This document shows, piece after piece, positions 9,204 to 19,908 of a DNA stretch of 64,000 nt. Location of the stretch: contig JAOUMY010000002.1 in the NCBI GenBank assembly GCA_029881255.1, positions 434,001 through 498,000 on the forward strand. The letters are read 5' to 3'. Both the position numbers and the translations under genes were made by a program. Within the stretch, counting starts at the first letter, position 1. Each line of letters starts with the position of its first letter. The stretch is from Gammaproteobacteria bacterium (GTDB lineage Bacteria > Pseudomonadota > Gammaproteobacteria > S012-40). The notes below the pieces were generated by a model, which worked only from the letters and a program-made list of their open reading frames with translations, was not told where the DNA came from and ran no database searches.

Positions 9204-10268
9204 TCAAGCCAGAATTTTCTGTAAAGCCGGGTGTACGAGCTTACCCTTTTCCACATTAACTCCCGCGACCAATCGTGGATCTTCACGCCAATTACCACTG
9301 GCCAATAGCACCGCGTACGGTGTAATGCTGGCAGACAAGGCCTGAGACGCAGAACGCGGCACACCACCAGGCATATTCGTCACCGCAAAATGGGTCACAC
9401 CATGTTCAACATAGGTGGGATCTGCATACGTTGTTGGACGGGTGGTTTCGATACATCCACCCTGGTCGACAGAGACATCTACAATCACGCTGCCTGGCTG
9501 CATGGTTTTGACCATTGCTGTGGTTACCACGTGTGGCGCCTTCTCGCCGACGAGCAACACGCCACCGACAAGCAAATCCGCAGAGGCAACCGCCTCTTCT
9601 ATCGATGCAGGATAGGGGTAAAGACCGGACACATTGGGCCCGATGTCGCGCACCGCTTCCAGGCGCAATCGATTTTTATCAAAGACAGTTACCCGCGCGC
9701 CCAATCCAGCCGCAACCCGCGCCGCATTAGTGCCAACCACGCCACCACCGACAATAACCACATGCCCGCGATCTGCCGCTGGCAAACCGCCGAGTAATAA
9801 GCCCTTACCACCTTGAGGGCGATGCAAGAGATGTGTACCGATCTGTACAGCAAGACGTCCGGCGATATCACTCATCGGCGCCAACAACGGTAACAAACCA
9901 TTTTCTTCCACGGTTTCGAAGGCAACTGCGGTCAAACCGATTTCGAGCAGGCGCTTGGCCAGTGGGATTTCTGCGGCCAGATGCAAATAACTGAATAAGA
10001 GATGATGGGATTGCAATAGCTCGAGCTCTGGGCCAATAGGCTCTTTGACCTTGACGATCATCTCAGCGGTGCCATACAAGGAATCGGCATCGGGCAATAG
10101 CTTCGCGCCCACATCGGTATATTGTTGATCGGTATAGCCGCTCAAATCACCCGCGGTTTTCTGTACATAGACCTGGTGTCCGGCCTCGACCAGGGCCGCG
10201 CACGCCGCGGGCACCAATCCAACTCTCGCTTCCAGCGTTTTGATTTCCTTAGGTATCCCGATCTTCAT
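9204..10268 (-). CDS. ald: Alanine dehydrogenase
   Basis: This NAD-dependent enzyme interconverts L-alanine and pyruvate plus ammonia. The N-terminal catalytic half begins [20 protein letters not shown], with the Arg and Lys typical of the AlaDH/PNT family. The Rossmann fold has [22 protein letters not shown] (dinucleotide glycine motif, about residues 169-189). His at about 95 (SYLHLAA) corresponds to the catalytic histidine. At 354 residues it is slightly shorter than the usual 370. It is transcribed away from trxB, with a 118-base divergent promoter region between them, and lies upstream of ftsK on the same strand. Confidence 0.93.
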   Translation of the reverse strand: MKIGIPKEIKTLEARVGLVPAACAALVEAGHQVYVQKTAGDLSGYTDQQYTDVGAKLLPDADSLYGTAEMIVKVKEPIGPELELLQSHHLLFSYLHLAAEIPLAKRLLEIGLTAVAFETVEENGLLPLLAPMSDIAGRLAVQIGTHLLHRPQGGKGLLLGGLPAADRGHVVIVGGGVVGTNAARVAAGLGARVTVFDKNRLRLEAVRDIGPNVSGLYPYPASIEEAVASADLLVGGVLLVGEKAPHVVTTAMVKTMQPGSVIVDVSVDQGGCIETTRPTTYADPTYVEHGVTHFAVTNMPGGVPRSASQALSASITPYAVLLASGNWREDPRLVAGVNVEKGKLVHPALQKILA

Positions 10269-10386
10269 GATTGTTCCTTTGGGCTATGGTTGAGTTTATG
10301 TACAATAGCAAAGCTGAGACTGAATCTTATCTTTCCATCTTTGCATTTTTTGCACCGAAACAACATCTTGGACGGAGTTACCCTGA

Positions 10387-11343
<957 letters not shown>

Positions 11344-11351
11344 TAATACTA

Positions 11352-11375
11352 GGCGTCGTCAGCCATGACGACGCC
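11352..11375 (+). promoter_or_regulatory. Perfect hairpin between trxB and aat covering the aat start codon
   Basis: Arms GGCGTCGTCA and TGACGACGCC (10 bp, fully paired) enclose a four-base loop GCCA. The ATG of aat (11365-11367) begins in the loop and runs into the 3' arm. The stem is followed by AAGCTTTTA, only a weak U-run. It could be a trxB terminator, an attenuator, or a structure restricting aat initiation. Confidence 0.55.
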
Positions 11376-12084
11376 AAGCTTTTATCCGCGCGGGCCATAT
11401 CTCATCGACAACACGCCGCCGGATATGCCCTTCCCCGAAGTCGAGTATGCCCTCGAAGAACCCAACGGCTTGCTCGCCATTGGCGGCGATCTCCACCCCC
11501 AACGTATACTCAATGCCTATCGTCAGGGCATCTTTCCCTGGTATAGCGCCCATCAACCGATATTGTGGTGGTCGCCTGATCCGCGCCTGGTGTTATTTCC
11601 CGAAGAGCTACATGTATCCCGCAGCATGCGTAAGTTTATGCGTCAGTCTCAGTGGAATTTGACGATGGACACAGCCTTTGAACAGGTCACCCATGCCTGC
11701 TCCTTACCCCGTCCTGGTCAACCGGAAACCTGGCTAAGCCCTGAAATGCAGGACGCCTATCTAGAATTACATCGTTTAGGCTACGCCCATTCAGTCGAGG
11801 TTTGGGATGAAAATGAAAAACTTATCGGTGGACTATATGGCATCGCGATTGGCAGCGTGTTTTTCGGTGAGTCTATGTTCTCTTTTACCACCAATGCGTC
11901 TAAATTTGCGTTCATAAGCTTTGTGGAACAAATCTCAGGCTGGGGTTTCAAATTAATAGACTGCCAAGTGGAAACAACGCATCTGAATAGCCTCGGCGCC
12001 GCGAATATTCCACGAGAAAAATTCATCACTTTTTTGGACCAATGGTGTAGTGAACCTGTCCCGAATAAATGGAACACAAAATAA
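11365..12084 (+). CDS. aat: Leucyl/phenylalanyl-tRNA--protein transferase
   Basis: Aat adds Leu or Phe to proteins with N-terminal Lys or Arg, making them N-degrons for ClpAP. The family core is clear: EPNGLLAIGGDL (about residues 32-43), GIFPWYS, ILWWSPDPR, and GGLYGIAIGSVFFGESMFS (about 156-174). ATG 11365 gives a 20-residue leader before the conserved region and lacks a good ribosome site; the only other in-frame Met (11425) starts at the very edge of the domain. The gene abuts bpt with no intergenic base. No clpS/clpA is in the window. Confidence 0.95.
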   Translation: MTTPSFYPRGPYLIDNTPPDMPFPEVEYALEEPNGLLAIGGDLHPQRILNAYRQGIFPWYSAHQPILWWSPDPRLVLFPEELHVSRSMRKFMRQSQWNLTMDTAFEQVTHACSLPRPGQPETWLSPEMQDAYLELHRLGYAHSVEVWDENEKLIGGLYGIAIGSVFFGESMFSFTTNASKFAFISFVEQISGWGFKLIDCQVETTHLNSLGAANIPREKFITFLDQWCSEPVPNKWNTK

Positions 12085-12846
12085 ATGACAACAAGTGAAC
12101 ACGGCAATCGACGAGACCTGAAGTTTTTTATCAGCACACCCTCTCCTTGTGGATACCTCAAGGACAGGGATTCTATTTCTTTGTTTGCCGATCCCAAATT
12201 TCCCTTCACTCCCGCAGTATACGATTTGTTAATAGATCACGGTTTTCGTCGTAGCGCGGATTACGTCTATCGGCCACATTGCCCAAGTTGTCATTTGTGT
12301 GTTCCCGTGCGCGTACCTGTCGAGGAATTCAAGCCCAGTCGCAGCCAAAAACGCGTGTGGAAACGCAACCAGGATTTGCGCGTCACCACGCACAAGCTTG
12401 GACTCAAACAAGAACATTTTGATCTCTACAAAAAATATCAGCAAAGCCGTCACAGCGAAGGCGAAATGGCCCGCCATGATATCAATCGCTATTTTGAGTT
12501 TCTCGACAGCGAATGGAGTGAAACTCTTTTGATGGAAATACGGGATGGAAACCGTTTAATCGGCGTCGCGATTACCGATGTCGTTCGCCGAGGGCTGTCA
12601 GCCTTTTATACCTTCTTCGACCCCGAGGAAGAACAACGCAGTTTGGGTACTTTCGCGATTCTGTGGCAAATAAAGTTTGCCAAACGCCTGCAACTACCGT
12701 GGCTATATCTAGGTTATTGGATTAGCGAGACGCGTAAGATGAATTACAAAACGCGTTTTCTGCCGCTTGAACTGCGTATTGACGATGGATGGCAACGAAT
12801 TACTCGTGATGAATTAATCGCTATGCAAACAAAAACGGGAGCCTAG
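12085..12846 (+). CDS. bpt: Aspartate/glutamate leucyltransferase Bpt
   Basis: Bpt is the bacterial ATE-like enzyme that transfers Leu to N-terminal Asp or Glu, the second arm of the N-degron pathway with aat. The N-terminal Cys cluster (CGYL at about residue 21; CPSCHLC at about 70-76) and the core SRSQKRVWKRNQDL (about 91-104) are diagnostic. The C-terminal acetyltransferase-like fold includes LGTFAILWQI and WLYLGYWI. Length (253) is normal. The start immediately follows the aat stop, so the two are co-translated. The stop codon lies inside a bidirectional terminator. Confidence 0.94.
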   Translation: MTTSEHGNRRDLKFFISTPSPCGYLKDRDSISLFADPKFPFTPAVYDLLIDHGFRRSADYVYRPHCPSCHLCVPVRVPVEEFKPSRSQKRVWKRNQDLRVTTHKLGLKQEHFDLYKKYQQSRHSEGEMARHDINRYFEFLDSEWSETLLMEIRDGNRLIGVAITDVVRRGLSAFYTFFDPEEEQRSLGTFAILWQIKFAKRLQLPWLYLGYWISETRKMNYKTRFLPLELRIDDGWQRITRDELIAMQTKTGA

Positions 12847-12858
12847 GCTCCCGTTTTT
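12831..12858. terminator. Bidirectional rho-independent terminator for bpt and the CARDB-protein gene
   Basis: A palindrome with 13-base arms has an A-run on one flank and a T-run on the other. The core is CGGGAGCC/GGCTCCCG around the bpt stop codon TAG. It lies between the convergent ends of bpt (+) and the 12879-15038 gene (-), so it can terminate both. Confidence 0.9.
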
Positions 12859-12878
12859 GATGTTGCGTTATTGCTTTT

Positions 12879-15038
12879 TTATGCAACTGTGCGGCGGCGA
12901 CGCATCCAGCCTACCAGCACCATGGCTGCCAGGATTCCGAATGGGTGTACCGCGCTACGCTTAGGAGGCACTGGAATATTGATAAAACTGACTCGCAAAG
13001 TTCCAGTGTTCGCACCGCCACGACCATCACTCATACTAATTGTAATTTGCTCGTTTGTAGTTTGCTTGATTGCGCCCTTGTTAGTTGGTGTGTACGTCCA
13101 GGTATAGCCGCTAGCACTTGAACCTGTGAGGCTAAAGCTGCCGTAAAGACCATTACCTTGTAAGGTCGCAGTTACCGGGTCTCCGTCTGGATCACTAAAC
13201 GACAATGTGCCGGTATTAATTTGTCTGCTCAAATCAACCTGAATTGTCTGAGTGCCCAATATCGGTGAACGGTTACCTACTGGATTGGTGATGATACCAC
13301 CAGTACCAATTGTGACACCAAGATTCTGCAATTGTGGGTTACCAACACTGCTGTTGTTCTGAGTATTGAGGTCCCCCTGCGCTGTCACGGTGGCGTCTAC
13401 CTTGGCAATACCACTGGTTAATTGCGAAGCTGTTAGTGACAACTGAAACGGCTGTTGCTGCCCCGCAGTCATGGTGTTTATTGAACAGCTCAAAGCCGTT
13501 GTGCCTTGCGCCTGACATCCCAGTGGTGGCTGCACGCCAAACCCCAATGTCGCATTTGTCAGATTTAAGGTTACAGTCGCAGGCGTTACCATCTGTTGGG
13601 TACCATTATTGCGAACGGTTACCGTTGCACTGAATGTTCCACCTGGCTGAACTTGTTGCGGCGTATATTGGATACTGGAGATAGCCAAATCCAGGCCTTG
13701 AGTCTGTTGCCCAGGGTTTGGATTAAAGCCACCACCTGCACACTGAACAGTAGTCAGCGGTGGAGTTACAGTTGCATAGTATAAGCCGCTATTGCCAGTT
13801 CTGACGTAGACCGTATTACCACTCACAACCGAATTTTGTACGAACCCACCCTGTGGCGGCGTAACTTCAGTAGTAGGTAACCATGACTGACCACAGTTAG
13901 TGGAGTATTCAAGTGCACCTATCTGACTGGTTGCAAAGTTGTATTGAAAACCGTAGAGAATGCCGGAGGAATTACTTGCTAAGCCCAAATAAGGCATCTG
14001 GCCCATACGTGAACATTGCAGACCGGTGCTAGCCTGACAACTGTAGAGACCTGCACGGGTGTCGACCGCAGAATTACCAATTACAGAGAAAAAGTAATAA
14101 GGAGTTGCCGTTCCCTGAGTCGCGGCAGGAGAAATCAGCATACCATCAGTTTGTGAAGTGATTGTAGGCATACCCGTCGCAGGCTGGAAGGTCAGATTGC
14201 TACCAACGCCGCCGAATTGCTGAGCGTCTGTGGCGTAGTAGACGCCTGGCGCTTGAACAAAGAAACCGCCAGTGGAATTTCCAGAGTTCATTCCGACAAT
14301 CATTGAACCCTGTGTATTGAATGAAGACTCAACAACATGTAGTGAACTTAACGTTGTGGTTCCAACAGGTGTCCAGTTGGCTTGCGAGCCAAACTGTGTC
14401 TGTAGTGACTGCGCCTGAATACGCATAACCTGATTTCCAAGAGTGGCCATATAAATATTGCCATTCTTGCCAGCTGCTAGCGCGCTAACTTGATCGGTTG
14501 TCGCACGGTTAATCATGACCGCAGTACCACTGGCAAATCCACCTGTAGCCGCGCTTAGGGTAACACCATACTCGACGTTATCCTGATACGACTGGCCACC
14601 ATATTGTTGACTTCTGGTTCCAAAACCTGAGATGACCAATGTTGTCTGGCCGCCAAATGTTGTCGAGGGAACCACTGCGATATGGTCAATTCGAGACATC
14701 GTCATGCCGGTAACATTGACCTGGCTCCACTGTGTTGTCCCGCCTGTAGTGCCAAAACCACCAGCACTTGAAGTACCAATGTACAGATAAGACTGCTGCA
14801 ATCCGCCAAATGCGGAGGCAGAACCTGCGGCATAGATAACATTTGTATTCATTGGATCTGCGGCAATCGCGGTTACCTGAGTAACGTTTGGTATTGCAGC
14901 CTGCTGCCAAAAGGCTTGTGCCTGCGCTGTAAACAGCGAGGCGGCGAGAACGATACAGCCCGATATCATACGGCCCAATCCCGTATTCACGCGCTCACGC
15001 TTTTGCGCCCATTGCTGTGCGCCAGTCTTACTAGTCAT
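12879..15038 (-). CDS. Secreted CARDB/Ig-like repeat protein with C-terminal sorting-like tail
   Basis: ATG 15038 is preferred (GGGGGA seven bases upstream), giving about 719 residues. A signal peptide lies in the first 45 residues (hydrophobic core CIVLAASLFTA, ending AQAQA). Residues about 45-425 form a Gly/Ser/Thr/Gln-rich region resembling beta-propeller or photosystem-stability (BNR-like) repeats. A CARDB-like domain (about 440-570, starting LDLAISSIQYTPQQVQPGG) and a cadherin/Big-type domain containing SFSDPDGDPV follow. The tail is Pro-rich, then a hydrophobic helix (FGILAAMVLVGW) and MRRRR, the layout of CTERM sorting signals. It is an exported, perhaps surface-released protein of unknown function. 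No exosortase or rhombosortase is in the window. Confidence 0.75.
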   Translation of the reverse strand: MTSKTGAQQWAQKRERVNTGLGRMISGCIVLAASLFTAQAQAFWQQAAIPNVTQVTAIAADPMNTNVIYAAGSASAFGGLQQSYLYIGTSSAGGFGTTGGTTQWSQVNVTGMTMSRIDHIAVVPSTTFGGQTTLVISGFGTRSQQYGGQSYQDNVEYGVTLSAATGGFASGTAVMINRATTDQVSALAAGKNGNIYMATLGNQVMRIQAQSLQTQFGSQANWTPVGTTTLSSLHVVESSFNTQGSMIVGMNSGNSTGGFFVQAPGVYYATDAQQFGGVGSNLTFQPATGMPTITSQTDGMLISPAATQGTATPYYFFSVIGNSAVDTRAGLYSCQASTGLQCSRMGQMPYLGLASNSSGILYGFQYNFATSQIGALEYSTNCGQSWLPTTEVTPPQGGFVQNSVVSGNTVYVRTGNSGLYYATVTPPLTTVQCAGGGFNPNPGQQTQGLDLAISSIQYTPQQVQPGGTFSATVTVRNNGTQQMVTPATVTLNLTNATLGFGVQPPLGCQAQGTTALSCSINTMTAGQQQPFQLSLTASQLTSGIAKVDATVTAQGDLNTQNNSSVGNPQLQNLGVTIGTGGIITNPVGNRSPILGTQTIQVDLSRQINTGTLSFSDPDGDPVTATLQGNGLYGSFSLTGSSASGYTWTYTPTNKGAIKQTTNEQITISMSDGRGGANTGTLRVSFINIPVPPKRSAVHPFGILAAMVLVGWMRRRRTVA

Positions 15039-15268
15039 GGAATTGTCCCCCACATTTACGGACACACTTCGTCCGTATTATTTTGATTTCACGCACCGAT
15101 CCTAGTCTTATTTCCTTAACCAAAAATTAATCGCTTACGACGCATTTCGTTAACTTTTGTTCATGTTTGGAAAACGGAAAAAAACCAGTTTTTCTGACAT
15201 ATCTATGTGATAACTCAAGTTTTTTCGCATTGTGCCAATACAAGCTTGTAAGATCGTTAAATGTGTGA

Positions 15269-17518
15269 ATGAGAATGGCAAAAATTGAATGGCGCAGTGG
15301 CCTGAGATACGGCATTTCCACGATGCTAATGTTGTTCTTTTTGCTGCACGCGACCGGACTTTTCCCGATACCATTTCTCGCGACTCTTGAAAACCAGGCC
15401 TATGACCTAAGGCTCAAGCTCACAGCTCCACACACCACTGACCCACGCGTGGTCATACTCGATATCGACGAAAACAGTCTCAAAAAGGTAGGCCGTTGGC
15501 CGTGGGACCGGGACATAATTGCCGCCTTGATGAATGACTTGTTCGACTTCTACGGTATACAAGTGTTGGGCTTCGACGTTTTGTTCGCCGAAGAGGACCG
15601 TGACGCTGGCCTAGACATCATGGATCAACTTGCCGATGGTCCGCTGAAAGATGACGCCGCATTTAGACAAACTCTCGAACAGATACGCCCCCAGCTTGAA
15701 CGCGATCGCATTTTGGCCGAGAGCTTTCAAAACCGCCCGGTTGTGTTGGGCTATTACTTTAAAAACAGGAGATCTCATGGGGATGTTGATCTCCAGTCAG
15801 GTAATTTGCCCACGCCCGCCCTGTCTAAAGAAATGATGCAGCACCAGGGGATTCCATTTCTGGACGCGACTGGTTATGGTGCAAATTTACCCATATTGCA
15901 GCAAGCAGCGATGAGCGGTGGTTTCATTGATATGCCTTTCATCGATGACGACGGCATTATCCGCAGATTACCGTTGGTGCAGGAATATGACGGCGAACTA
16001 TATGGCACCCTCTCCCTGAGCATTGTGCGCGCTCTGCTCGGAAATCCGCCCTTACAACTCACGGTGGCACCGGGTCTAAACGACAAGGGTACCAATCTTG
16101 GCCTGGAGTGGATCGAAGTCGGTGGTTTCCGTATTCCCGTTGATGAATACGGGGCGGCAATGATTAACTATCTAGGCCCTTTTCCCAGTTTTCCTTATGT
16201 ATCGGCGATTGATGTCCTCACTCACAAAGCGCCGAAGGAAGTACTTGAAGGAACCATCGTGTTGGTCGGCACGACGGCAGCGGGCTTGCTTGATATGCGA
16301 TCCACACCTATGCAGGCGGTTTATCCCGGGGTGGAAGTCCATGCGAATATGGTTCTGAACATACTCGACGAAAGCTTCAAGGAGCGTCCTGTCTATGTGC
16401 GCGGGATAGATTCAGTATTGCTTTTGGGTCTGAGTACGCTACTAATCCTTCTGCTACCGCGATTGTCTTTAACAATGTCATTTCTTGTGGCGATATCTAC
16501 GCTTGCCGCAGTCGCCTGGATCAACATATATAGCTGGACGCAATTGAATCTCATTGTCCCGATTGTTTCCCAAGCCCTGTCGGTGTCCTCTATCTTCATC
16601 GTCCACATTTTTATGCAGGTGTTTGTTGAGAATCGTTCCAAGAAACAACTCGCGCGGGTCTTCGGCCAGTATGTCCCGCCCGAACTGGTAGACGAAATGA
16701 GCCGTCACCAGGAAGGCTACGGTATGGAAGGGGAGACCAGAGAGATGACGGTCTTGTTTTCAGATATCCGCGGATTTACCAATATGTCTGAGAATATGGA
16801 ACCTAAGCAGCTCACGCTATTGATGAATGAATATCTGACCGAGATGACTTCCTGTGTACACCACCACCGCGGCACAATCGACAAATATATTGGCGATGCA
16901 CTAATGGCATTCTGGGGAGCACCCTTGTCTGATCCACAACATGCACGCAACGCCTTGCTCAGCAGCATGGAAATGATCGAACGACTACCTGAGGTAAATG
17001 CTCGTTTCGAGGAAAAGGGTTGGAAACCTATCAATATCGGTATCGGTTTGAACACTGGCAAAATGAATGTAGGAAACATGGGTTCGCGTTTCCGTATGTC
17101 ATACACTGTGCTTGGCGATGCGGTAAATCTTGGTTCACGTCTCGAATCGCTAACGAAGCGCTACGGTGTTTCTATCATCGTTAGTGAATCAGTTGCTGCT
17201 CAGGTTCCCGAATTGCACTATCGCGAATTGGATCTTGTTCGCGTTGTTGGAAAGAAACAACCTATCACCATTTACGAACCTCTCGCCAGCGACTTGCATC
17301 AGCAGGCAAAAGTACAGGAAGAGCTAGGACTATATGAAACGGCTCTCAGCCTCTATCGTCAACAGCGGTGGCTTGACGCACGAACAATTTTTACCGACTT
17401 GATTATGCACCATCGTGGACGATTGCTTTACCAGATGTATATTGGCCGATGCGTACACTTTCTCAAAGAGCCACCGCCGGAGGACTGGGACGGCGTCTAC
17501 AACATTTCCAGCAAATAA
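15269..17518 (+). CDS. CHASE2-domain class III adenylate/guanylate cyclase
   Basis: This membrane sensor makes cyclic nucleotide, most probably cAMP. An N-terminal membrane segment (about residues 15-33) precedes an extracytoplasmic CHASE2 domain (about 40-340, with AYDLRLKL and VVILDIDENSLKKVGRWPW), then two or three membrane helices (about 375-450). The cyclase domain (about 485-660) carries both metal aspartates (LFSDIRGFT; IGDALMAFWG) and YTVLGDAVNLGSRLE, where Asp at the purine position favours adenine. A helical C-terminal tail of about 80 residues follows. Start 15269 or 15275 are both possible. A 230-base AT-rich gap separates it from the divergent CARDB gene. It is probably active. 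Confidence 0.92.
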   Translation: MRMAKIEWRSGLRYGISTMLMLFFLLHATGLFPIPFLATLENQAYDLRLKLTAPHTTDPRVVILDIDENSLKKVGRWPWDRDIIAALMNDLFDFYGIQVLGFDVLFAEEDRDAGLDIMDQLADGPLKDDAAFRQTLEQIRPQLERDRILAESFQNRPVVLGYYFKNRRSHGDVDLQSGNLPTPALSKEMMQHQGIPFLDATGYGANLPILQQAAMSGGFIDMPFIDDDGIIRRLPLVQEYDGELYGTLSLSIVRALLGNPPLQLTVAPGLNDKGTNLGLEWIEVGGFRIPVDEYGAAMINYLGPFPSFPYVSAIDVLTHKAPKEVLEGTIVLVGTTAAGLLDMRSTPMQAVYPGVEVHANMVLNILDESFKERPVYVRGIDSVLLLGLSTLLILLLPRLSLTMSFLVAISTLAAVAWINIYSWTQLNLIVPIVSQALSVSSIFIVHIFMQVFVENRSKKQLARVFGQYVPPELVDEMSRHQEGYGMEGETREMTVLFSDIRGFTNMSENMEPKQLTLLMNEYLTEMTSCVHHHRGTIDKYIGDALMAFWGAPLSDPQHARNALLSSMEMIERLPEVNARFEEKGWKPINIGIGLNTGKMNVGNMGSRFRMSYTVLGDAVNLGSRLESLTKRYGVSIIVSESVAAQVPELHYRELDLVRVVGKKQPITIYEPLASDLHQQAKVQEELGLYETALSLYRQQRWLDARTIFTDLIMHHRGRLLYQMYIGRCVHFLKEPPPEDWDGVYNISSK

Positions 17519-17960
17519 TTTTTTGGTTAAAGCCCGAATTCTTTACCAAATCTAGTGCACACCATACATAGTCCCGTTATTTGCTTTCCTCTCATAATTT
17601 CTGCAATCGATACACCATTTAAACATTTACTCTACAGACGCATTTGTACTATATTCGAAAAGTTATCTTACAAGACATGAGACAAGGAATTCCTGTGCTG
17701 CTTTCTCGTTTTACCTCTTTTTTTTCATGCTATATAAAATGTGTTACGACACGCTCACGGCGATTTTCTAAATCAGACCTCGGCAATCTAGGTATTGGCT
17801 TTCCTGAACCCCCAAAAGCACAACCGTATTACTCATTGAATGGACAGTCTAATTGTCCGGTAGTTTCACTCTGTTTTTTTCGCATTCTTTCAAAAATATT
17901 GCTTTTTGGCTTTTCTTCCTTATACATACAACTATCGGCACTAGAAATACGGATAATGTG
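17519..17960. other. AT-rich intergenic region, 442 bases
   Basis: This lies between the cyclase and histidine kinase genes. I see no convincing gene, tRNA or terminator. A frame of about 105 codons here has no recognisable product and looks accidental. The start of the kinase is uncertain: the frame extends upstream from 17961 through a TTG at 17853, but without a family match. Confidence 0.6.
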
Positions 17961-19904
17961 ATGATAAAAGCGATGCCCGATACAATTAACTCAATCAACA
18001 ATGAAAAAAACAAACATGCGCTTTGGTCAGTACCCTTGCTTTTATCGCTATTCCTAATAATGTCTAGCTTTTACAGCTTTCTACTCTTCCATACTTTGGC
18101 CGAATATTTTGCGATAACAATAGGCATACTCATGTGTGTCGTCGCGTGGCAGACCTATCCATTTACCCGTAATAATTTTTTAATGTATCTAGGATGTGGA
18201 TATTTCTGGATTGCGATACTCGACATGATGCATACACTAACCTACAAAGATATGAATATTTTTGCTAATAGTGGTGCCAATACAGCCGTACAACTTTGGA
18301 TAGGAACCCGATACCTCGAAGCCTTGCTATTATTGAGCGCACCCATCTTTCTATCCACCAATCTGAACCGTCTAGGCGCTTTCATCACCTTTGGAATCGC
18401 TGCCTCAGTAATTTTCTTATCGGTGATGACAGGTAATTTTCCTCAGGGATTTATTGAAGGCAAGGGACTCACACAATTTAAAGTCCTAAGTGAATATGTC
18501 ATTATTCTACTGCTCTGCGGCGCAGGATACTATTTATACAGACAGCGAAAACTACTAGACCAGAAAATCCTAAATTTGGTCTACATTTCAGTTGGATTCA
18601 CTATATGTGCGGAGCTCGCCTTTACGTTCTATATCGATGTTTTCAGCCTGTCTAACCTACTGGGGCATATATTCAAGTTTTTCTCGTTCTGGCTGATATT
18701 TGTATCAATCGTACGCACAACGTTGCGGGAACCTTTTACCGTAATGGCGAGAAACGCATCAAATTTTAATGCTATACCGCTAGCGACGATAGTCGTTGAC
18801 GATAAAAACATCGTACGCCAGGCTAATCGTAGCGCTGCCATGCTCATAGGTCGGGACCATTCGACGATCGTTGGCTCCAATGCTCATTATTTTTTTCACC
18901 CTCAGCGTTACTCTGAGCATCAATGCGAAATTTGCCGCAGCACAAAAGAAGGTTTCGTCATGAACTGGCGTGAGTTTGAGTTAGACGATGACGACACTTG
19001 GTGGGCATATTCTCTCTCTCCCGTATCGAGTCAAACCAATACACTCGGAATGATTCAAGTCATACGTGACATCACCGATCGTAAACACGCAGAAAAAGAG
19101 TTGATTGACTATAGAATCAATTTGGAAGAACTGGTCGAGGCCCGTACTCGAGAACTGGAAATTGCCCGTGACCAGGCACTAAGCGCTACAAAAACAAAAT
19201 CGGCATTTCTTGCGAATATGAGTCACGAGCTAAGAACGCCACTCAATTCGATTATAGGTTTTACTGGCATAATTAAGGGAGGCATGGCAGGCCCTGTAAA
19301 CGAAGTCCAAACCAAGCAACTGGAGATGGTTTATAGCAGCGCCAACCATCTTTTGAGAATAATTAATGACATACTCGATCTCTCAAAGGTTGAGGCAGGA
19401 AAAATGGAAGTCGAAAAAGAATTTTTTCTTGCCTCTGATCTTGTTGAGGAATTAAGAAACCAAAATGCAGTGCTTTTTGAGAAAAAATCTATTGATTTCC
19501 ACGTAAAAGGAACGCCCCCTTCGGTGGAGATATATAGCGATCGCAGTAAGCTTTATCAAATTTTGTTAAATTTGATCAGCAATGCCCTTAAGTTCACCAA
19601 AAAAGGAAGCGTTACCCTTTCTTATAGTGTAAAGCATGATGACTTAGAAATATCGGTTGAAGATACGGGCATCGGTATTCCTGTTGATGAACAGCTTCGA
19701 ATCTTTGACACATTCCACCAGACTCGTGAAGATAAAATCGCGGGTGGAACGGGGCTGGGACTCGCAATATCGAAGAAATTTTGTGAAATGCTGGGAGGCA
19801 ATATCAAACTTCGCAGTGAACCAGGCAAAGGTAGCATATTTACTATTACCCTTTACAACTGCATCAATCGCGAATATCAATACGAAAAGGAAGTGGACAA
19901 TTAG
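17961..19904 (+). CDS. MASE3-PAS sensor histidine kinase
   Basis: This is a membrane histidine kinase of about 647 residues from ATG 17961 (chosen because membrane helices start soon after; in-frame TTG 17853 is less likely). An N-terminal MASE3-type region with about seven to eight helices (residues about 15-255) contains LDMMHTLTYKDMNIF. A PAS domain (about 275-385) with a C-x-x-C pair follows, then a coiled linker. HisKA has the phosphorylatable His in FLANMSHELRTPLNSIIGF. HATPase_c has LLNLISNALKFTKKG, EDTGIGIP and GGTGLGLAISKKF. There is no receiver domain and no response-regulator gene nearby. The gene looks AT-richer than its neighbours. It ends four bases before the convergent yejF-like stop. 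Confidence 0.88.
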   Translation: MIKAMPDTINSINNEKNKHALWSVPLLLSLFLIMSSFYSFLLFHTLAEYFAITIGILMCVVAWQTYPFTRNNFLMYLGCGYFWIAILDMMHTLTYKDMNIFANSGANTAVQLWIGTRYLEALLLLSAPIFLSTNLNRLGAFITFGIAASVIFLSVMTGNFPQGFIEGKGLTQFKVLSEYVIILLLCGAGYYLYRQRKLLDQKILNLVYISVGFTICAELAFTFYIDVFSLSNLLGHIFKFFSFWLIFVSIVRTTLREPFTVMARNASNFNAIPLATIVVDDKNIVRQANRSAAMLIGRDHSTIVGSNAHYFFHPQRYSEHQCEICRSTKEGFVMNWREFELDDDDTWWAYSLSPVSSQTNTLGMIQVIRDITDRKHAEKELIDYRINLEELVEARTRELEIARDQALSATKTKSAFLANMSHELRTPLNSIIGFTGIIKGGMAGPVNEVQTKQLEMVYSSANHLLRIINDILDLSKVEAGKMEVEKEFFLASDLVEELRNQNAVLFEKKSIDFHVKGTPPSVEIYSDRSKLYQILLNLISNALKFTKKGSVTLSYSVKHDDLEISVEDTGIGIPVDEQLRIFDTFHQTREDKIAGGTGLGLAISKKFCEMLGGNIKLRSEPGKGSIFTITLYNCINREYQYEKEVDN

Positions 19905-19908
19905 TGAT

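Noticed and set aside
17644-17961. 105-codon open frame in the cyclase-kinase gap
   Set aside because: No ribosome site, no family resemblance, Ser/Phe-rich AT-driven composition; it ends at the likely kinase start.
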